In this document: positions 8,204-18,241 of the stretch, piece by piece
Position numbering within the stretch: the first letter of the stretch is position 1
Layout of the letters: the number at the start of each line of letters is the position of its first letter
NCBI GenBank assembly: GCA_030537525.1
Contig: JAUNVU010000007.1
Coordinates: 1-50,089 of the forward strand
Direction of reading: 5' to 3'
Length of the DNA: 50,089 nucleotides
Source of the DNA: Eubacteriales bacterium
GTDB taxonomy: Bacteria; Bacillota; Clostridia; Saccharofermentanales; DTU023
Notes under the pieces: model-generated
Database searches by the model: none
What the model was told of the DNA's origin: nothing
Seen by the model: the letters and a program-made list of their open reading frames with translations, nothing else
Translations under genes and position numbers: made by a program

Positions 8204-9907
8204 CTATTCCAGCAGTTGCCGAGGTGAGAATGAACTATCACTTGGTCTTTTGTAGAGTGCCATATCCCAGCTGCTCTGCAGGGCTTTTGCCAAAGGTAAA
8301 TCAGGATACACGGCGAATTCGTCGTAGAAATCTGCTAACTCCAAGCCATTTTCTTGAATGTACGAAATGATCTTCGAGAGGAAGTGGCGCTGATTTGGCA
8401 GGGCGATTTCTGAGATCTTTCGCACCTTCGTCCAGATGAACTGCTCTTTGCCGAAATTTAGATGTTGGATATATTGGCGTTCCAACAGGCCGAGTTCTGG
8501 GCCACCAAATTCCGACTTGTCGAGGACGGAGCAGAGCTCACTCAGACCCTTCTCTACTGTAGAGCGCGGGTACGCATATTGTAGTGTGATCCAACCATGT
8601 AGGTAGAGGTAGTGACTGGCGCGCATCAAGATAATTGAGAGTAGACGATCAATTTGCTTGCCGCGCTTCAGAGTCGCAAGTGTCGGAAACAGCAAGGCCA
8701 AATCTTCGTGATTCAATGAGAACGCAAAGCGAGATAGTCTCTCCTGGCTGTTACAGTGGTTGAGCTGGGCTAAAAGCCAACTGCGTTGCGGTGGCTGCTG
8801 GGCCATCTGCATCTCCTGTGGCAGAGGATGCAGACGTCTGGCAAAATCCACAGCCTCTGAAAATGAAGACGACTGTCTAGGTAAACGAGGCACGTAGAAA
8901 GGCGGACTGAGCATGCCTGATTGAAGTTTCTCAACTGTGCGTTCAATGCGCTCTGGGCGAGCTTCTAAAGCTGCCCGTATGTCTGATTCTACAGCTTCCC
9001 GCTTCTTGGCAATCTCTCTTGCCAGGATATTTTCGCTATCTGGGCTCGGTTCGACCTTTAAGCTTCTTATGTAGTGTTGATCTTTCAAAAGCGGGTGAGA
9101 ATCGACGTCAGTTTCGAGGTCTGTATCAACAGTTGGACTGGCTGCCCCTCCCCTATCTGCTATATCTTCAAACTCAGTGGGGTTCTGTCGTCTTTGTACG
9201 TGTCTGATGCCAGAGGCAGTAGTCTCCGGTTCAGCCTCAAGTTCAACACTCTGTAAATCGGGCGGCAGGTTCTTCTCAAGCTCTGTGTATTCAGCCTGAT
9301 TGATTAGTTCACTACCGAGACGCCGATCTTCACTATCCTCAGCAGTCCCATCCTTTTTAAAATCAGGAAGCCGTTTGGCAAAGGCATCGACTTGTTCGCG
9401 GTCTCTGCTTTCTTTTACTGATTCACTGAATTTGGCATGTTCTCTCTCTTCTGCAACTTCTTGCGCATATCTACCAAGCTGCAATTTAACTGGTCTGATT
9501 CCGCTTGACGGCGTGACCTCCTGCCTAATTTCCCTTTTACTGACCACCCGTTCTGCAGTATTAATTTCAGCTTGCCTACGCTCCCCTTCTAGATTAATTC
9601 TGGGCTCTCGCAAATCTCCCTTATCGCGGGCCGCTGCAAGCTCTGCTCCACGATATAGCGAATTAACAAACTCACGAATATTGTCCTTCGCCTCTGTCGT
9701 GTTACTCTCTTCTGTCGTCCTGTCACCGTTGTCGATATCATCTTGAGCCGCTTTGAAGATCTTTTCTGCAGGATCATCGCTACTCTTGATAATTCTCTGA
9801 CGAGAAACAGCCTGCTCGGCACTAGCCATATTGGCTTTCTTCCAGAGCTCATCAACAGTTAGCTCGACTGGTCGTATTTTCTTTTCAGGATTGTCCGAAG
9901 CTGGCAC
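8204..9907 (-). CDS. Unrecognised soluble protein, partner of the upstream coiled-coil membrane protein
   Basis: 567 residues, no signal peptide or membrane segment. Residues 1 to about 330 are highly charged (Glu, Arg, Asp, Lys), low in hydrophobics and probably disordered. They carry three spaced copies of a short motif: KKIRPVEL (about 10), SGIRPVKL (about 136) and SGIRHVQR (about 233). Residues about 345-567 look like a compact helical domain, with RSWLLAQLNHCNSQERLSRF, LFPTLATLKRGKQIDRLL, ASHYLYLHGWITLQYAYPR and KVRKISEIALPNQRHFLSKI. I do not recognise the family. The stop is 72 bp from tRNA-Ser, and the start lies 9 bp after the stop of the membrane protein, so the two are one transcription unit. 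A link to the helical ZorC/EH_Signature type is only a guess from context. Confidence 0.8.
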   Translation of the reverse strand: MPASDNPEKKIRPVELTVDELWKKANMASAEQAVSRQRIIKSSDDPAEKIFKAAQDDIDNGDRTTEESNTTEAKDNIREFVNSLYRGAELAAARDKGDLREPRINLEGERRQAEINTAERVVSKREIRQEVTPSSGIRPVKLQLGRYAQEVAEEREHAKFSESVKESRDREQVDAFAKRLPDFKKDGTAEDSEDRRLGSELINQAEYTELEKNLPPDLQSVELEAEPETTASGIRHVQRRQNPTEFEDIADRGGAASPTVDTDLETDVDSHPLLKDQHYIRSLKVEPSPDSENILAREIAKKREAVESDIRAALEARPERIERTVEKLQSGMLSPPFYVPRLPRQSSSFSEAVDFARRLHPLPQEMQMAQQPPQRSWLLAQLNHCNSQERLSRFAFSLNHEDLALLFPTLATLKRGKQIDRLLSIILMRASHYLYLHGWITLQYAYPRSTVEKGLSELCSVLDKSEFGGPELGLLERQYIQHLNFGKEQFIWTKVRKISEIALPNQRHFLSKIISYIQENGLELADFYDEFAVYPDLPLAKALQSSWDMALYKRPSDSSFSPRQLLE

Positions 9908-9916
9908 AGCTCTCTC

Positions 9917-11416
9917 CTATATATCTTTATTCGGTCTTAATGCGACAGGCAAAGCTTCTACCGCATCCCGTATAGCTGAAGCCGTAAAAATCAGGCGCTC
10001 AACTACTTCCGCTAATCCATTATCAAATTTTTCAAGTGTCTGATTGACATAGCTTGCAGACTCGTGAGTGAAATTTTGACTCGAATGGGCAAGACTATTG
10101 CTTAGCCCTGTAATCTCTTCATTGAGTTCTTGTAGTCTAGCAACCAATCTTCGGTTCTGATCTTCTTGTTCAGTTCTAATTTGGCCTGCAAGTTCAAGTG
10201 ATTCACCACTGGCACTTAGAGCATCAGTTAACTTGTCAAAAGCCGCTTGCAACGAATCCGATAGTTCCATTATCCGTTGCGAAAGCCTTGCCTCTTCACC
10301 TGCATAAATAGCTGCCATCTTTTGAGTAGTTTCCGAAATCACCTCTAGGTTAGAGCTAATTTCCGAAATTTCATTGGCAAGATCACTCTTTGCAACAGTA
10401 AAGAGATGAAGCGAGTGGTTAAGCTCCTGATTCAATTCGATATTCTGCTGACGAGATGTTTCAAGAACAGCTACTGAGTCATGAATGAAGCCACGAGTGT
10501 CACCGATCATCTCAGATATTGCACTTAGTTCTGTACTAACTGGACTTAATTCGGCAGTTAATTTGGCAGCCACTGCTTGTGAAAATTGTTCGGCAAGTCT
10601 CGCCATCCCCGTCTCCTGCTCGGTGATCAATCGATCAGATAAATCTTGCATTAATTTAGCTGAATCACGAATTGGCGGCGAGATCTCCTGACTCATTATC
10701 TCTTTGACGCCCGCCTTGATACCATCTGAAAATTCTGAATCCGCGAGATAGCGAGCGGTCTTATTAAAATCTTTAAATGATTCATTTAAACGCTCCTCAT
10801 GCTCTTGTAAATCATCAACAAGAAGCGCAACGCCAGCACGATCATTAAAAACTGGAAACCGCATGGCAAGTGCCTTGTTGAGCTTGCCAAGTTCAGCTGA
10901 CAAACGTTCCTTATAGTATTTGTCTTGATGATATAAAATACCAACTCCCACTGCTGATACGATCAATGGTAGGAGCGCTGCAATTGGTTGAGTGGCTAAA
11001 TTCTTATTAAAGAGACAATAAATTGTCGCTACCAATCCTAAAACCGCAACTATAATTACAGCTACAAAGCTCTGCTTTCGAAGCTCTGCTGGACTCGGCT
11101 GCATAATATAGCTGAACTCATGTTCAGTGGGTGGCAGCCAGCGTTCGTCGTATTTGAGCGCGGACTCGTCCAACAGCTCTTGTAAACCACTTTCAATTGT
11201 TCCAGAAGGATTCTCAGCTATTAACTCTTCCAAGGCCAGACGATTATTCATGCTGCGGCCTGAAAATTGGCGGATTAGGTCACTGATCTGCCAGATATTA
11301 TCTAACTCGGCTCGTTCTCTTCTCCCTCTTATAAAATAGATAATCAGTGATATTCCCAAGCTCATTATTGGGATAAACAGTAGAAAAACTGTATCTAGAC
11401 TTAAAAATTTGGGCAT
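9917..11416 (-). CDS. Membrane protein with ExbB/ZorA-like topology and long cytoplasmic coiled-coil tail
   Basis: 499 residues. Hydrophobic segments lie at about 8-29, 117-136 and 143-163. Arg-Gly-Arg-Arg after the first puts the 87-residue loop inside the cell, and residues 164-499 are again cytoplasmic. A TM, a loop of about 87, then a tight TM hairpin with a cytoplasmic tail is the layout of ExbB/TolQ and of ZorA. However, the conserved MotA/TolQ channel motifs are not obvious. The tail is almost all amphipathic heptads rich in Ser, Glu and Leu (for example EISSNLEVISETTQKMAAIY) and should form a very long coiled coil. No ExbD/TolR/MotB-type partner is encoded nearby. Promoter and AGGAGG site are clear. 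Function unknown. Confidence 0.75.
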   Translation of the reverse strand: MPKFLSLDTVFLLFIPIMSLGISLIIYFIRGRRERAELDNIWQISDLIRQFSGRSMNNRLALEELIAENPSGTIESGLQELLDESALKYDERWLPPTEHEFSYIMQPSPAELRKQSFVAVIIVAVLGLVATIYCLFNKNLATQPIAALLPLIVSAVGVGILYHQDKYYKERLSAELGKLNKALAMRFPVFNDRAGVALLVDDLQEHEERLNESFKDFNKTARYLADSEFSDGIKAGVKEIMSQEISPPIRDSAKLMQDLSDRLITEQETGMARLAEQFSQAVAAKLTAELSPVSTELSAISEMIGDTRGFIHDSVAVLETSRQQNIELNQELNHSLHLFTVAKSDLANEISEISSNLEVISETTQKMAAIYAGEEARLSQRIMELSDSLQAAFDKLTDALSASGESLELAGQIRTEQEDQNRRLVARLQELNEEITGLSNSLAHSSQNFTHESASYVNQTLEKFDNGLAEVVERLIFTASAIRDAVEALPVALRPNKDI

Positions 11417-11445
11417 ATTCCCCTCCTCAATGGCTTATCTTGTTA

Positions 11446-11454
11446 ATTATAGCA
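11446..11454 (-). promoter_or_regulatory. Extended -10 promoter of the two-gene coiled-coil unit
   Basis: The minus strand reads TGCTATAAT, a perfect -10 (11446-11451) with the TGn extension. It lies about 30 bp before the ATG at 11416, and GAGGAGGGG provides the ribosome-binding site. No good -35 is present, as expected for an extended -10 promoter. Just upstream GGTC-N7-GACC forms a small inverted repeat that could be an operator. Confidence 0.6.
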
Positions 11455-11555
11455 AATATAGGTCATTTGCAGACCAAAAATATAGAAGTCGAATATTTTC
11501 AATCCTTTCCGACCACAGATAACTATATTCATTTTTAGGACTATTATATTATAGT

Positions 11556-11584
11556 TTGACAGTAAATTTCTCTTGTACTACTCT
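11556..11584 (+). promoter_or_regulatory. Probable promoter of tpl
   Basis: -35 TTGACA (11556-11561, perfect), 17-bp spacer, -10 TACTCT (11579-11584, weak). The leader is about 45 nt, with AGGAGG at 11621-11626, 8 nt before the ATG. No leader peptide of the tnaC type is visible. The rest of the 218-bp divergent gap holds only A+T-rich sequence and the opposite promoter. Confidence 0.5.
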
Positions 11585-11622
11585 AGCTTTATGCAGGCAG
11601 ACGAAACTGTCTATATTTTTAG

Positions 11623-13014
<1,392 letters not shown>

Positions 13015-13044
13015 TAAACACAGCTAATTAGAGGCAATTAAATA

Positions 13045-13076
13045 ATAGAGCTGTCACTCTAAAGTGGCAGCTCTAT
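13045..13076. terminator. Bidirectional terminator between tpl and citC
   Basis: ATAGAGCTGTCAC (13045) pairs with GTGGCAGCTCTAT (ending 13076) across a 6-nt loop: 13 pairs with one G-T. A/T-rich flanks lie on both sides, so it can serve the convergent tpl and citC transcripts. The citC stop codon (13073-13075) lies inside the stem. Confidence 0.85.
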
Positions 13077-14071
13077 TTGCTTGGAAACAATACTTCCAGG
13101 CTCTCAGACGGTAAAAACTCTTGTAAAATGGTACGCTTCTCCCAATTCGAAAGTTCTTTTGAGTTTAAGACATCTCTTACTCGACTAGCTGATATTGCTA
13201 GACCCTGACGATCACTGAGACGTTCAATAATTCGGACCTCGTAGAATTTTGCCGCTGCCGAGATTACCTCGTTGTATATAGCAGTAACTCTAGAATAGGG
13301 CTCCGTTCCAAGATACCTATAGCGGATGCCAACAGCTCTCGCAATCTGTTCAAAGACCGCCGCATCTAGACTCGCTTGGGCACGAGCTCTGCTTTCCGAA
13401 TCGGGATAGAAATAAGCTGGAAAAGTTGCTCTTGAAACCAAGTAGGGGCCCGTTTCTTGAACAATGAGGCCAGGTCGCTTATCTGCAATCTTCAAAAGAA
13501 TCTCGCGTCTTTTACAATACGGTATCGCGGACTCTTCCGAAAGCAGGAAAACAACTACATTTGAGCATTCTTTGAGAGCTTCATCTATCAAGTAAAGATG
13601 ACCAAGTGTCAATGGGTTTAGATTCATCACTATGGCACCAAGATCTAGAACCGCGCCAATTCTAGACTTCAACTCTGCTAGAAAACCAGCAAAACTGTCT
13701 CCTGGATAAATCAAGAAACTAGTTGGCGTTCCTTTTTCTGTTTTTGCTACTTCAGTGAAGCCAAGTGGCGCCAATTTAGCAGCCAGCTCAGCCTTTCCTG
13801 TTATGCTAATCTCACCTGGCTCTCTCAATAATAGCTGTTGTAGTTTTCCAACTAATTCAGCAGCTAGCCCCTTCTCTTGATAGGCGCTAGCAACCGCAAG
13901 AGAACGGATACTCCGACCACTGAGACCTGCAACCGCCTTAATCTCACTTCCGTCACGCAAAACGTATAATTCTTCGATCAAGGGATCGCAATCTATTCTA
14001 GCCTCGTTATAAATTTTGGCTACGCAGGCCTGACCTTGCCGATCATATTTAGATAATAGTTCTAGATTCAT
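13073..14071 (-). CDS. citC: [Citrate (pro-3S)-lyase] ligase-like protein, orphan
   Basis: CitC acetylates the thiol prosthetic group of citrate lyase acyl carrier protein using ATP and acetate (EC 6.2.1.22). 332 residues, near the usual ~340. The N-terminal GNAT domain (about 1-125) has the acetyl-CoA loop YQEKGLAAELVG. The C-terminal nucleotidyltransferase domain has GAIVMNLNPLTLGHLYLIDE, with the T-x-G-H motif, and ISASRVRDVL near the end. No citDEFXG genes occur here, so either citrate lyase is encoded elsewhere or the protein has another acceptor. The ATG at 14071 overlaps the TGA of the lipoprotein gene (ATGA); an in-frame TTG just before it is less likely. Confidence 0.85.
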   Translation of the reverse strand: MNLELLSKYDRQGQACVAKIYNEARIDCDPLIEELYVLRDGSEIKAVAGLSGRSIRSLAVASAYQEKGLAAELVGKLQQLLLREPGEISITGKAELAAKLAPLGFTEVAKTEKGTPTSFLIYPGDSFAGFLAELKSRIGAVLDLGAIVMNLNPLTLGHLYLIDEALKECSNVVVFLLSEESAIPYCKRREILLKIADKRPGLIVQETGPYLVSRATFPAYFYPDSESRARAQASLDAAVFEQIARAVGIRYRYLGTEPYSRVTAIYNEVISAAAKFYEVRIIERLSDRQGLAISASRVRDVLNSKELSNWEKRTILQEFLPSESLEVLFPSK

Positions 14072-15066
14072 CAATCGTTTATAATTTCATAGATAGCTGG
14101 GATCTTGAAGAAGCGCTCTTCTACCTCGTTCTTCAATTCCAAAATCTCAATGTCGCCAACCCATTTACCATTTTCAATAAGTCGATGTCCCAACGGCTTA
14201 CCTGTTGTATCAAAGTAGTAACGTACATATGAGTTTAAACCATTTCGGTACTCTTCAAAGGTCGCTTCATGACCATGAAACTTTGCCTCTCCACTTCCTG
14301 TGTAAACCAACTTAGAGGCTCCTTTACCAATTTGAGAAAAGGCATAGGCTGAAATCTGCTTTGTCGCCTTCGAGTCAACTGAGAGCTTCTGTGCCACATA
14401 GTTCTCCTGATCAAGAAGGTAGAAGGCCGAATTTTCTGGCTTGACTATAACTGTCTCAACGTCATCGACAATCAGCTTCATATAGACACTATCTTTAGAC
14501 AATAGAATCAATAATTCTCTACTGATCTCAGACTCCGGATTTTCTTTATCTACTTTCCACTCTCTGAATTGATAAAACAAGGGATCCTGACTCAAGAGAT
14601 AAAAGAACTGAGCAGACAAGCGTCCATCTACTCCCGTGAAGGCTTCAGGCTCAACCATTGCCAGCGGCACCTTATCCTCTGAAGGGATCAGGCGCTTAGG
14701 CTCAGTTAGAATCTCTTCTTGAGGCTCGACAAAGTCGGATTCCTCATCCGTTCCATCTTCTTCCAGAGACTCATTTACCTCATTTGACTTATTTGACCCT
14801 CTTGAATCGCTCGTATTTTCTTCAGCTTCTGAAGACTCATTTTCTGATTTCTCACTCGGCATTTCCTCTGAACTATCTTTAGAAGGTTCTTGGGAAGGCT
14901 CTGTAGACTCAGTAATTTCTGTATTTGGTCTAGCGACCTCTTCCAAGGCTGCCTTGGTTTCTAACTTATCGAGTTTCAGTTCAGTTTCAGTATCTTTGTC
15001 ACTGCAACCCCAGAATACCAGAGGCAGCAAGACAATTATTAATATCAGTATTTTTGATTTACGCAT
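14071..15066 (-). CDS. Lipoprotein with acidic Ser/Glu-rich linker
   Basis: 331 residues. A lipoprotein signal ends in the lipobox VFWGC (Cys about 21). Residues about 25-125 are a disordered Ser/Glu/Thr linker, suitable for crossing part of the wall. The remaining ~200 residues form a soluble domain (GVDGRLSAQFFYLLSQDPL, VKPENSAFYLLDQENYVAQK, YVRYYFDTTGKPLGHRLIEN). This resembles the beta-rich outer-membrane-lipoprotein-carrier-like fold seen in Gram-positive lipoproteins, but no family is certain. Its start overlaps the PBP stop by one base and it overlaps citC by a few bases, so all three are co-translated. A role in wall metabolism is plausible only from the neighbours ddl and PBP. Confidence 0.75.
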   Translation of the reverse strand: MRKSKILILIIVLLPLVFWGCSDKDTETELKLDKLETKAALEEVARPNTEITESTEPSQEPSKDSSEEMPSEKSENESSEAEENTSDSRGSNKSNEVNESLEEDGTDEESDFVEPQEEILTEPKRLIPSEDKVPLAMVEPEAFTGVDGRLSAQFFYLLSQDPLFYQFREWKVDKENPESEISRELLILLSKDSVYMKLIVDDVETVIVKPENSAFYLLDQENYVAQKLSVDSKATKQISAYAFSQIGKGASKLVYTGSGEAKFHGHEATFEEYRNGLNSYVRYYFDTTGKPLGHRLIENGKWVGDIEILELKNEVEERFFKIPAIYEIIND

Positions 15067-17171
15067 TATTCACCTCGACTATCTGCTTCTTTCGGCTTCT
15101 TTCCTGCAAGAATTTCCATGCAATCCGCGAAAACTTGGTGACAGTAGGTTCCCTTATGATCCTGTGCATTGAATAGACCAAGGACGAAGACTCCTGTGTC
15201 ACGCGCTTGATCGTATCCTACGAACCAACTATTATACTGCATTTTACCTTGCTTATCTAAACCGAGCTCGGCCGTACCTGACTTGCCAGCGATTTTTAAG
15301 CCCTTTCGCTCCATAGCTTTTGCATATCGTTCTTTGACCACTGCACGCAAACTTCGTGCCAATGCTGACCTTTCGGCAACTGTTAAATCTGGCTTGGCAC
15401 GTGGTGGAAATTGCTCTTCAATCAATAATTTCGGTTCTGGGATCTCCGCTCCAAGCACAGCAGCATAAATAGCAGCTAGTTCTACAGGTGCCACTTGCAG
15501 CTCACCTTGGCCGTAAGCCGTATCTGCTAGAAGAATTTTGTTTTCTAGAGTACCAGAACTCGTCAGATGAGATCTCTTGAATGGATAGGCCGTCTTGAAT
15601 TCCTGGCCAAAGCCAAGTTTCTCGAGCCCAGCTAAATATTTTTCTAGGCCAATCTTTAGAACTGTCCTGGCAAAGAAAATATTGTCAGAGTAGACGAGGG
15701 CGTCTTCTAAATTCATGGGATATTCAATTTGTTCTACGCGTACTACCTCGTAGTCGCCCCAACTTGCATCAAGTTGCCAAGACTTGCCCTCAATTTTAAT
15801 TTTGTCGGAGAAATCAAACTCACCAGTGCTCAGAAAACTCAGTGCTGATGGCACCTTATGAGTTGATCCTGGGGTATATACGACATTAAATTTATTGAAT
15901 AAAGGCAGAGCAGGATTGTCCAATAATTCTTGATATTCTGTCGTGCTAATACCTCTCATAAAAAGTTCTGGATCATAACTTGGAGTCGAGAGCAGAGCCA
16001 AAATAGAGCCGTCCTCTGGTCGCATTAATACACCTACAAATGAGTCATTTGCTTCTCTAGTCAAATGCTCATAGAGCTTCTTCTGAATTTCGGCATCTAT
16101 GGTTAGATGTATGTCTTCTGGGGGAATCATCGGCTCTTCTATCAAGATCTCTTCTTCTGATCCTGTGATATATACCTGGAAACCTGAGCGACCACTGAGG
16201 CGCTCTTCAAACAGCTGTTCTAAACCAGTTTTACCAATGATCTGATCCTGGCTCAGGCCCTGATCAGCGTATTCTGCAAGTTCTTCTGCACTTGGTTTGC
16301 CAACATAACCAATTAAATTTGCTAATGCTGGACCGTAAGGATAGGTTCTACTATCTTCCAATTCTATTTGCAGCTGATAATTACGAAGTTCTTGATATAA
16401 ACCTGGAGGCAGTTCACGGAGGCGCTTTAAGGGCACAAAAATATCTTCTCTAACCCATTCAGCTGTCATGCTTCGTTCTATATAGTCTGCATCAAGTTCT
16501 AGAAAGTCCGCTAGTGCCTGCAGTTTATCTGTAGAATAGTTCGCTGCTACCATGCCGATTTGATAGTCAGTACTGTTTTCAGCAAGAAGTCTACCCTTAC
16601 AATCAAAAATCTGACCACGCTTCGAGTCCAAGCGCCGCATTCTCACGGTCCCTCTCTCATGCAGAGCGGGAATAATCAAATTAGGCCGCCAATTTAGTTC
16701 CCAGCGTCCACTTTCGGCATTGTAAATCAGCTCTATATCTACGGGCTTGGAAATAGTTCCTAATTGAGAACGTAAATCCGCTACCACACGATAAATAAGC
16801 TTATTCTCACTTTCAATCTCACTAATTAATTCTGGCTCGGATAAACGCACCTCTGTAATTCCCAGGTCAGCGTGAATTTTCTTGTGCCTGTCCACTATCT
16901 GCTCTCGACCAAAGCGCCTAAGAGCATCTGGATGGACCTTGTGATAGAGCTCCTCAGGTTGATCGAGCTCGAGGTCCTCTATGATCAATTTAAGATTGAG
17001 CATGGGATCTGGTAACTCTAACACCTCAGTAGCCGTTGCCGTTTGCTCGCGCTTGAGCTCTTCTCGCAAATAGTTATTCGCCTCACAGGCCACGAGACAG
17101 CAACCCATCACTAAGACTATAAAAAGTAAAAGCAGTTTATCACACTGCTTTTTCAAATTTATCGTTTTCAT
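15066..17171 (-). CDS. Class B penicillin-binding protein, MecA/PBP3-like, lipid-anchored
   Basis: Peptidoglycan D,D-transpeptidase acting outside the membrane. 701 residues. The N-terminus has a hydrophobic run followed by CLVAC, so the anchor may be a lipidated Cys (about 29) instead of a plain TM helix. Next is a MecA_N/NTF2-like domain (about 50-165), a dimerisation domain starting KRGQIFDCKGRLLAEN, and the transpeptidase. Catalytic boxes are all present: STHK (nucleophile Ser), SDN and KSGTAE. The order of domains matches Staphylococcus PBP2a and Bacillus PBP3, proteins with naturally low beta-lactam affinity. Its start overlaps ddl's stop by one base, so precursor synthesis and cross-linking are co-expressed. 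Resistance cannot be read directly. Confidence 0.92.
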   Translation of the reverse strand: MKTINLKKQCDKLLLLFIVLVMGCCLVACEANNYLREELKREQTATATEVLELPDPMLNLKLIIEDLELDQPEELYHKVHPDALRRFGREQIVDRHKKIHADLGITEVRLSEPELISEIESENKLIYRVVADLRSQLGTISKPVDIELIYNAESGRWELNWRPNLIIPALHERGTVRMRRLDSKRGQIFDCKGRLLAENSTDYQIGMVAANYSTDKLQALADFLELDADYIERSMTAEWVREDIFVPLKRLRELPPGLYQELRNYQLQIELEDSRTYPYGPALANLIGYVGKPSAEELAEYADQGLSQDQIIGKTGLEQLFEERLSGRSGFQVYITGSEEEILIEEPMIPPEDIHLTIDAEIQKKLYEHLTREANDSFVGVLMRPEDGSILALLSTPSYDPELFMRGISTTEYQELLDNPALPLFNKFNVVYTPGSTHKVPSALSFLSTGEFDFSDKIKIEGKSWQLDASWGDYEVVRVEQIEYPMNLEDALVYSDNIFFARTVLKIGLEKYLAGLEKLGFGQEFKTAYPFKRSHLTSSGTLENKILLADTAYGQGELQVAPVELAAIYAAVLGAEIPEPKLLIEEQFPPRAKPDLTVAERSALARSLRAVVKERYAKAMERKGLKIAGKSGTAELGLDKQGKMQYNSWFVGYDQARDTGVFVLGLFNAQDHKGTYCHQVFADCMEILAGKKPKEADSRGE

Positions 17172-18241
17172 TAGGACTTTCCTGCTATGGCATTTTCGAT
17201 CAGGGCCTTCATCAACTCTGCACCAGGGAAACCCGCTAGTGCCATCAGCTTAGGATACATTGATATTTCAGTGAAGCCTGGCATGGTATTGACTTCGTTT
17301 AAGTAGATCTTACCTTCAGCTGTGTAGAAGAAATCAACTCTGGCAAGACCATGACAGTGAGCACTTCTAAACGCCAATTTGGCATATTCTAGCATCTGAT
17401 TATAAGCTGCTGGTGGTATATTTGCTGGAACGATCAATCTGGAACCTAGATCTGCATATTTCGCCTCGTAATCGTAAAAATCATTAGCTGGAATAATCTC
17501 TCCTGCTGGTGAAACAATGAGCTTGCGCTCAGCATCACCGAGTTCCAAGACGGCTAGTTCTAATTCACGCCCAACAATGGTCTCTTCAATTACAACCTTT
17601 GGATCATGGTAGAAGGCCGCTTCTAAGGCCTCTACTAACATTTCTCTGTTGCTGACCTTGGCTATACCTACAGATGAGCCCGCATTAGCAGGCTTAACAA
17701 ATAATGGGTAGCTGAGCTTACTCTCAATCTCTGATAAAAAGCGCTCAGGGTCTAGCTTATAACGCCGCTCTCGTATCCATAACCACGAAGCTTGCGGTAT
17801 GCCTAACTGGTCAAATAACTGACGCGCCACTGCCTTGTCTAAGCAAATGGCCGAGCCCAAAATGCCTGAACCCAGATACGGCAAGTCCATCATCTCAAAA
17901 AGACTCTGTAATTTACCGTCCTCACCATAAGCACCGTGAACAATTGGTATTGCTAGATCAAGCTGGTGGAAGCGATAAGTACTGAACCCTTCAGTATAGA
18001 AACCTGGTTCATTTGGGTTGAGATTCCAATATATGGGCCGAACAGCTGATTCAGCCCACTTATCTTCAAGAATTAACTCGGGATCTCCTTGATAGTGATA
18101 AAAGCGGCCAGTCTTACTGATGCCAATTAAATATATCTCATGCTCCGCTAGTTTCTGCAAGCATTCGTAGACATATAATACGGACTTGAGCGAGACTTCA
18201 TATTCACTAGAAACTCCACCAAAGAACAGGCCTATTTTCAC
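17171..18241 (-). CDS. ddl: D-alanine--D-alanine ligase
   Basis: ATP-grasp enzyme making the D-Ala-D-Ala end of the peptidoglycan precursor. 356 residues. The N-terminal domain starts MKIGLFFGGVSSEYEVSL, with YLGSGILGSAICLDK before the ATP-grasp core. ATP-site features include FVKPANAGSSVGI, and metal-binding residues are in YLNEVNTMPGF. The loop FYDYEAKY matches D-Ala-D-Ala ligases and not VanA-type D-Ala-D-Lac ligases, so vancomycin-type precursors are not expected. GTG start with AAGGAG upstream. It overlaps both neighbours by one base. Confidence 0.96.
   Translation of the reverse strand: MKIGLFFGGVSSEYEVSLKSVLYVYECLQKLAEHEIYLIGISKTGRFYHYQGDPELILEDKWAESAVRPIYWNLNPNEPGFYTEGFSTYRFHQLDLAIPIVHGAYGEDGKLQSLFEMMDLPYLGSGILGSAICLDKAVARQLFDQLGIPQASWLWIRERRYKLDPERFLSEIESKLSYPLFVKPANAGSSVGIAKVSNREMLVEALEAAFYHDPKVVIEETIVGRELELAVLELGDAERKLIVSPAGEIIPANDFYDYEAKYADLGSRLIVPANIPPAAYNQMLEYAKLAFRSAHCHGLARVDFFYTAEGKIYLNEVNTMPGFTEISMYPKLMALAGFPGAELMKALIENAIAGKS

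Noticed and set aside
7966-8241. 91-codon open frame across the tRNA-Ser gene
   Set aside because: It reads through the tRNA and its terminator and has no ribosome-binding site; it is a chance frame.
8041-11416. Two-gene coiled-coil unit as an integrated element using tRNA-Ser as attachment site
   Set aside because: Integrases usually target the 3' end of the tRNA, which here faces the PII-like gene. There is no integrase and no repeat of the tRNA end.
15066-18241. VanA-type vancomycin-resistance ligase
   Set aside because: The omega-loop FYDYEAKY is that of D-Ala-D-Ala ligases, and no vanH/vanX genes are present.
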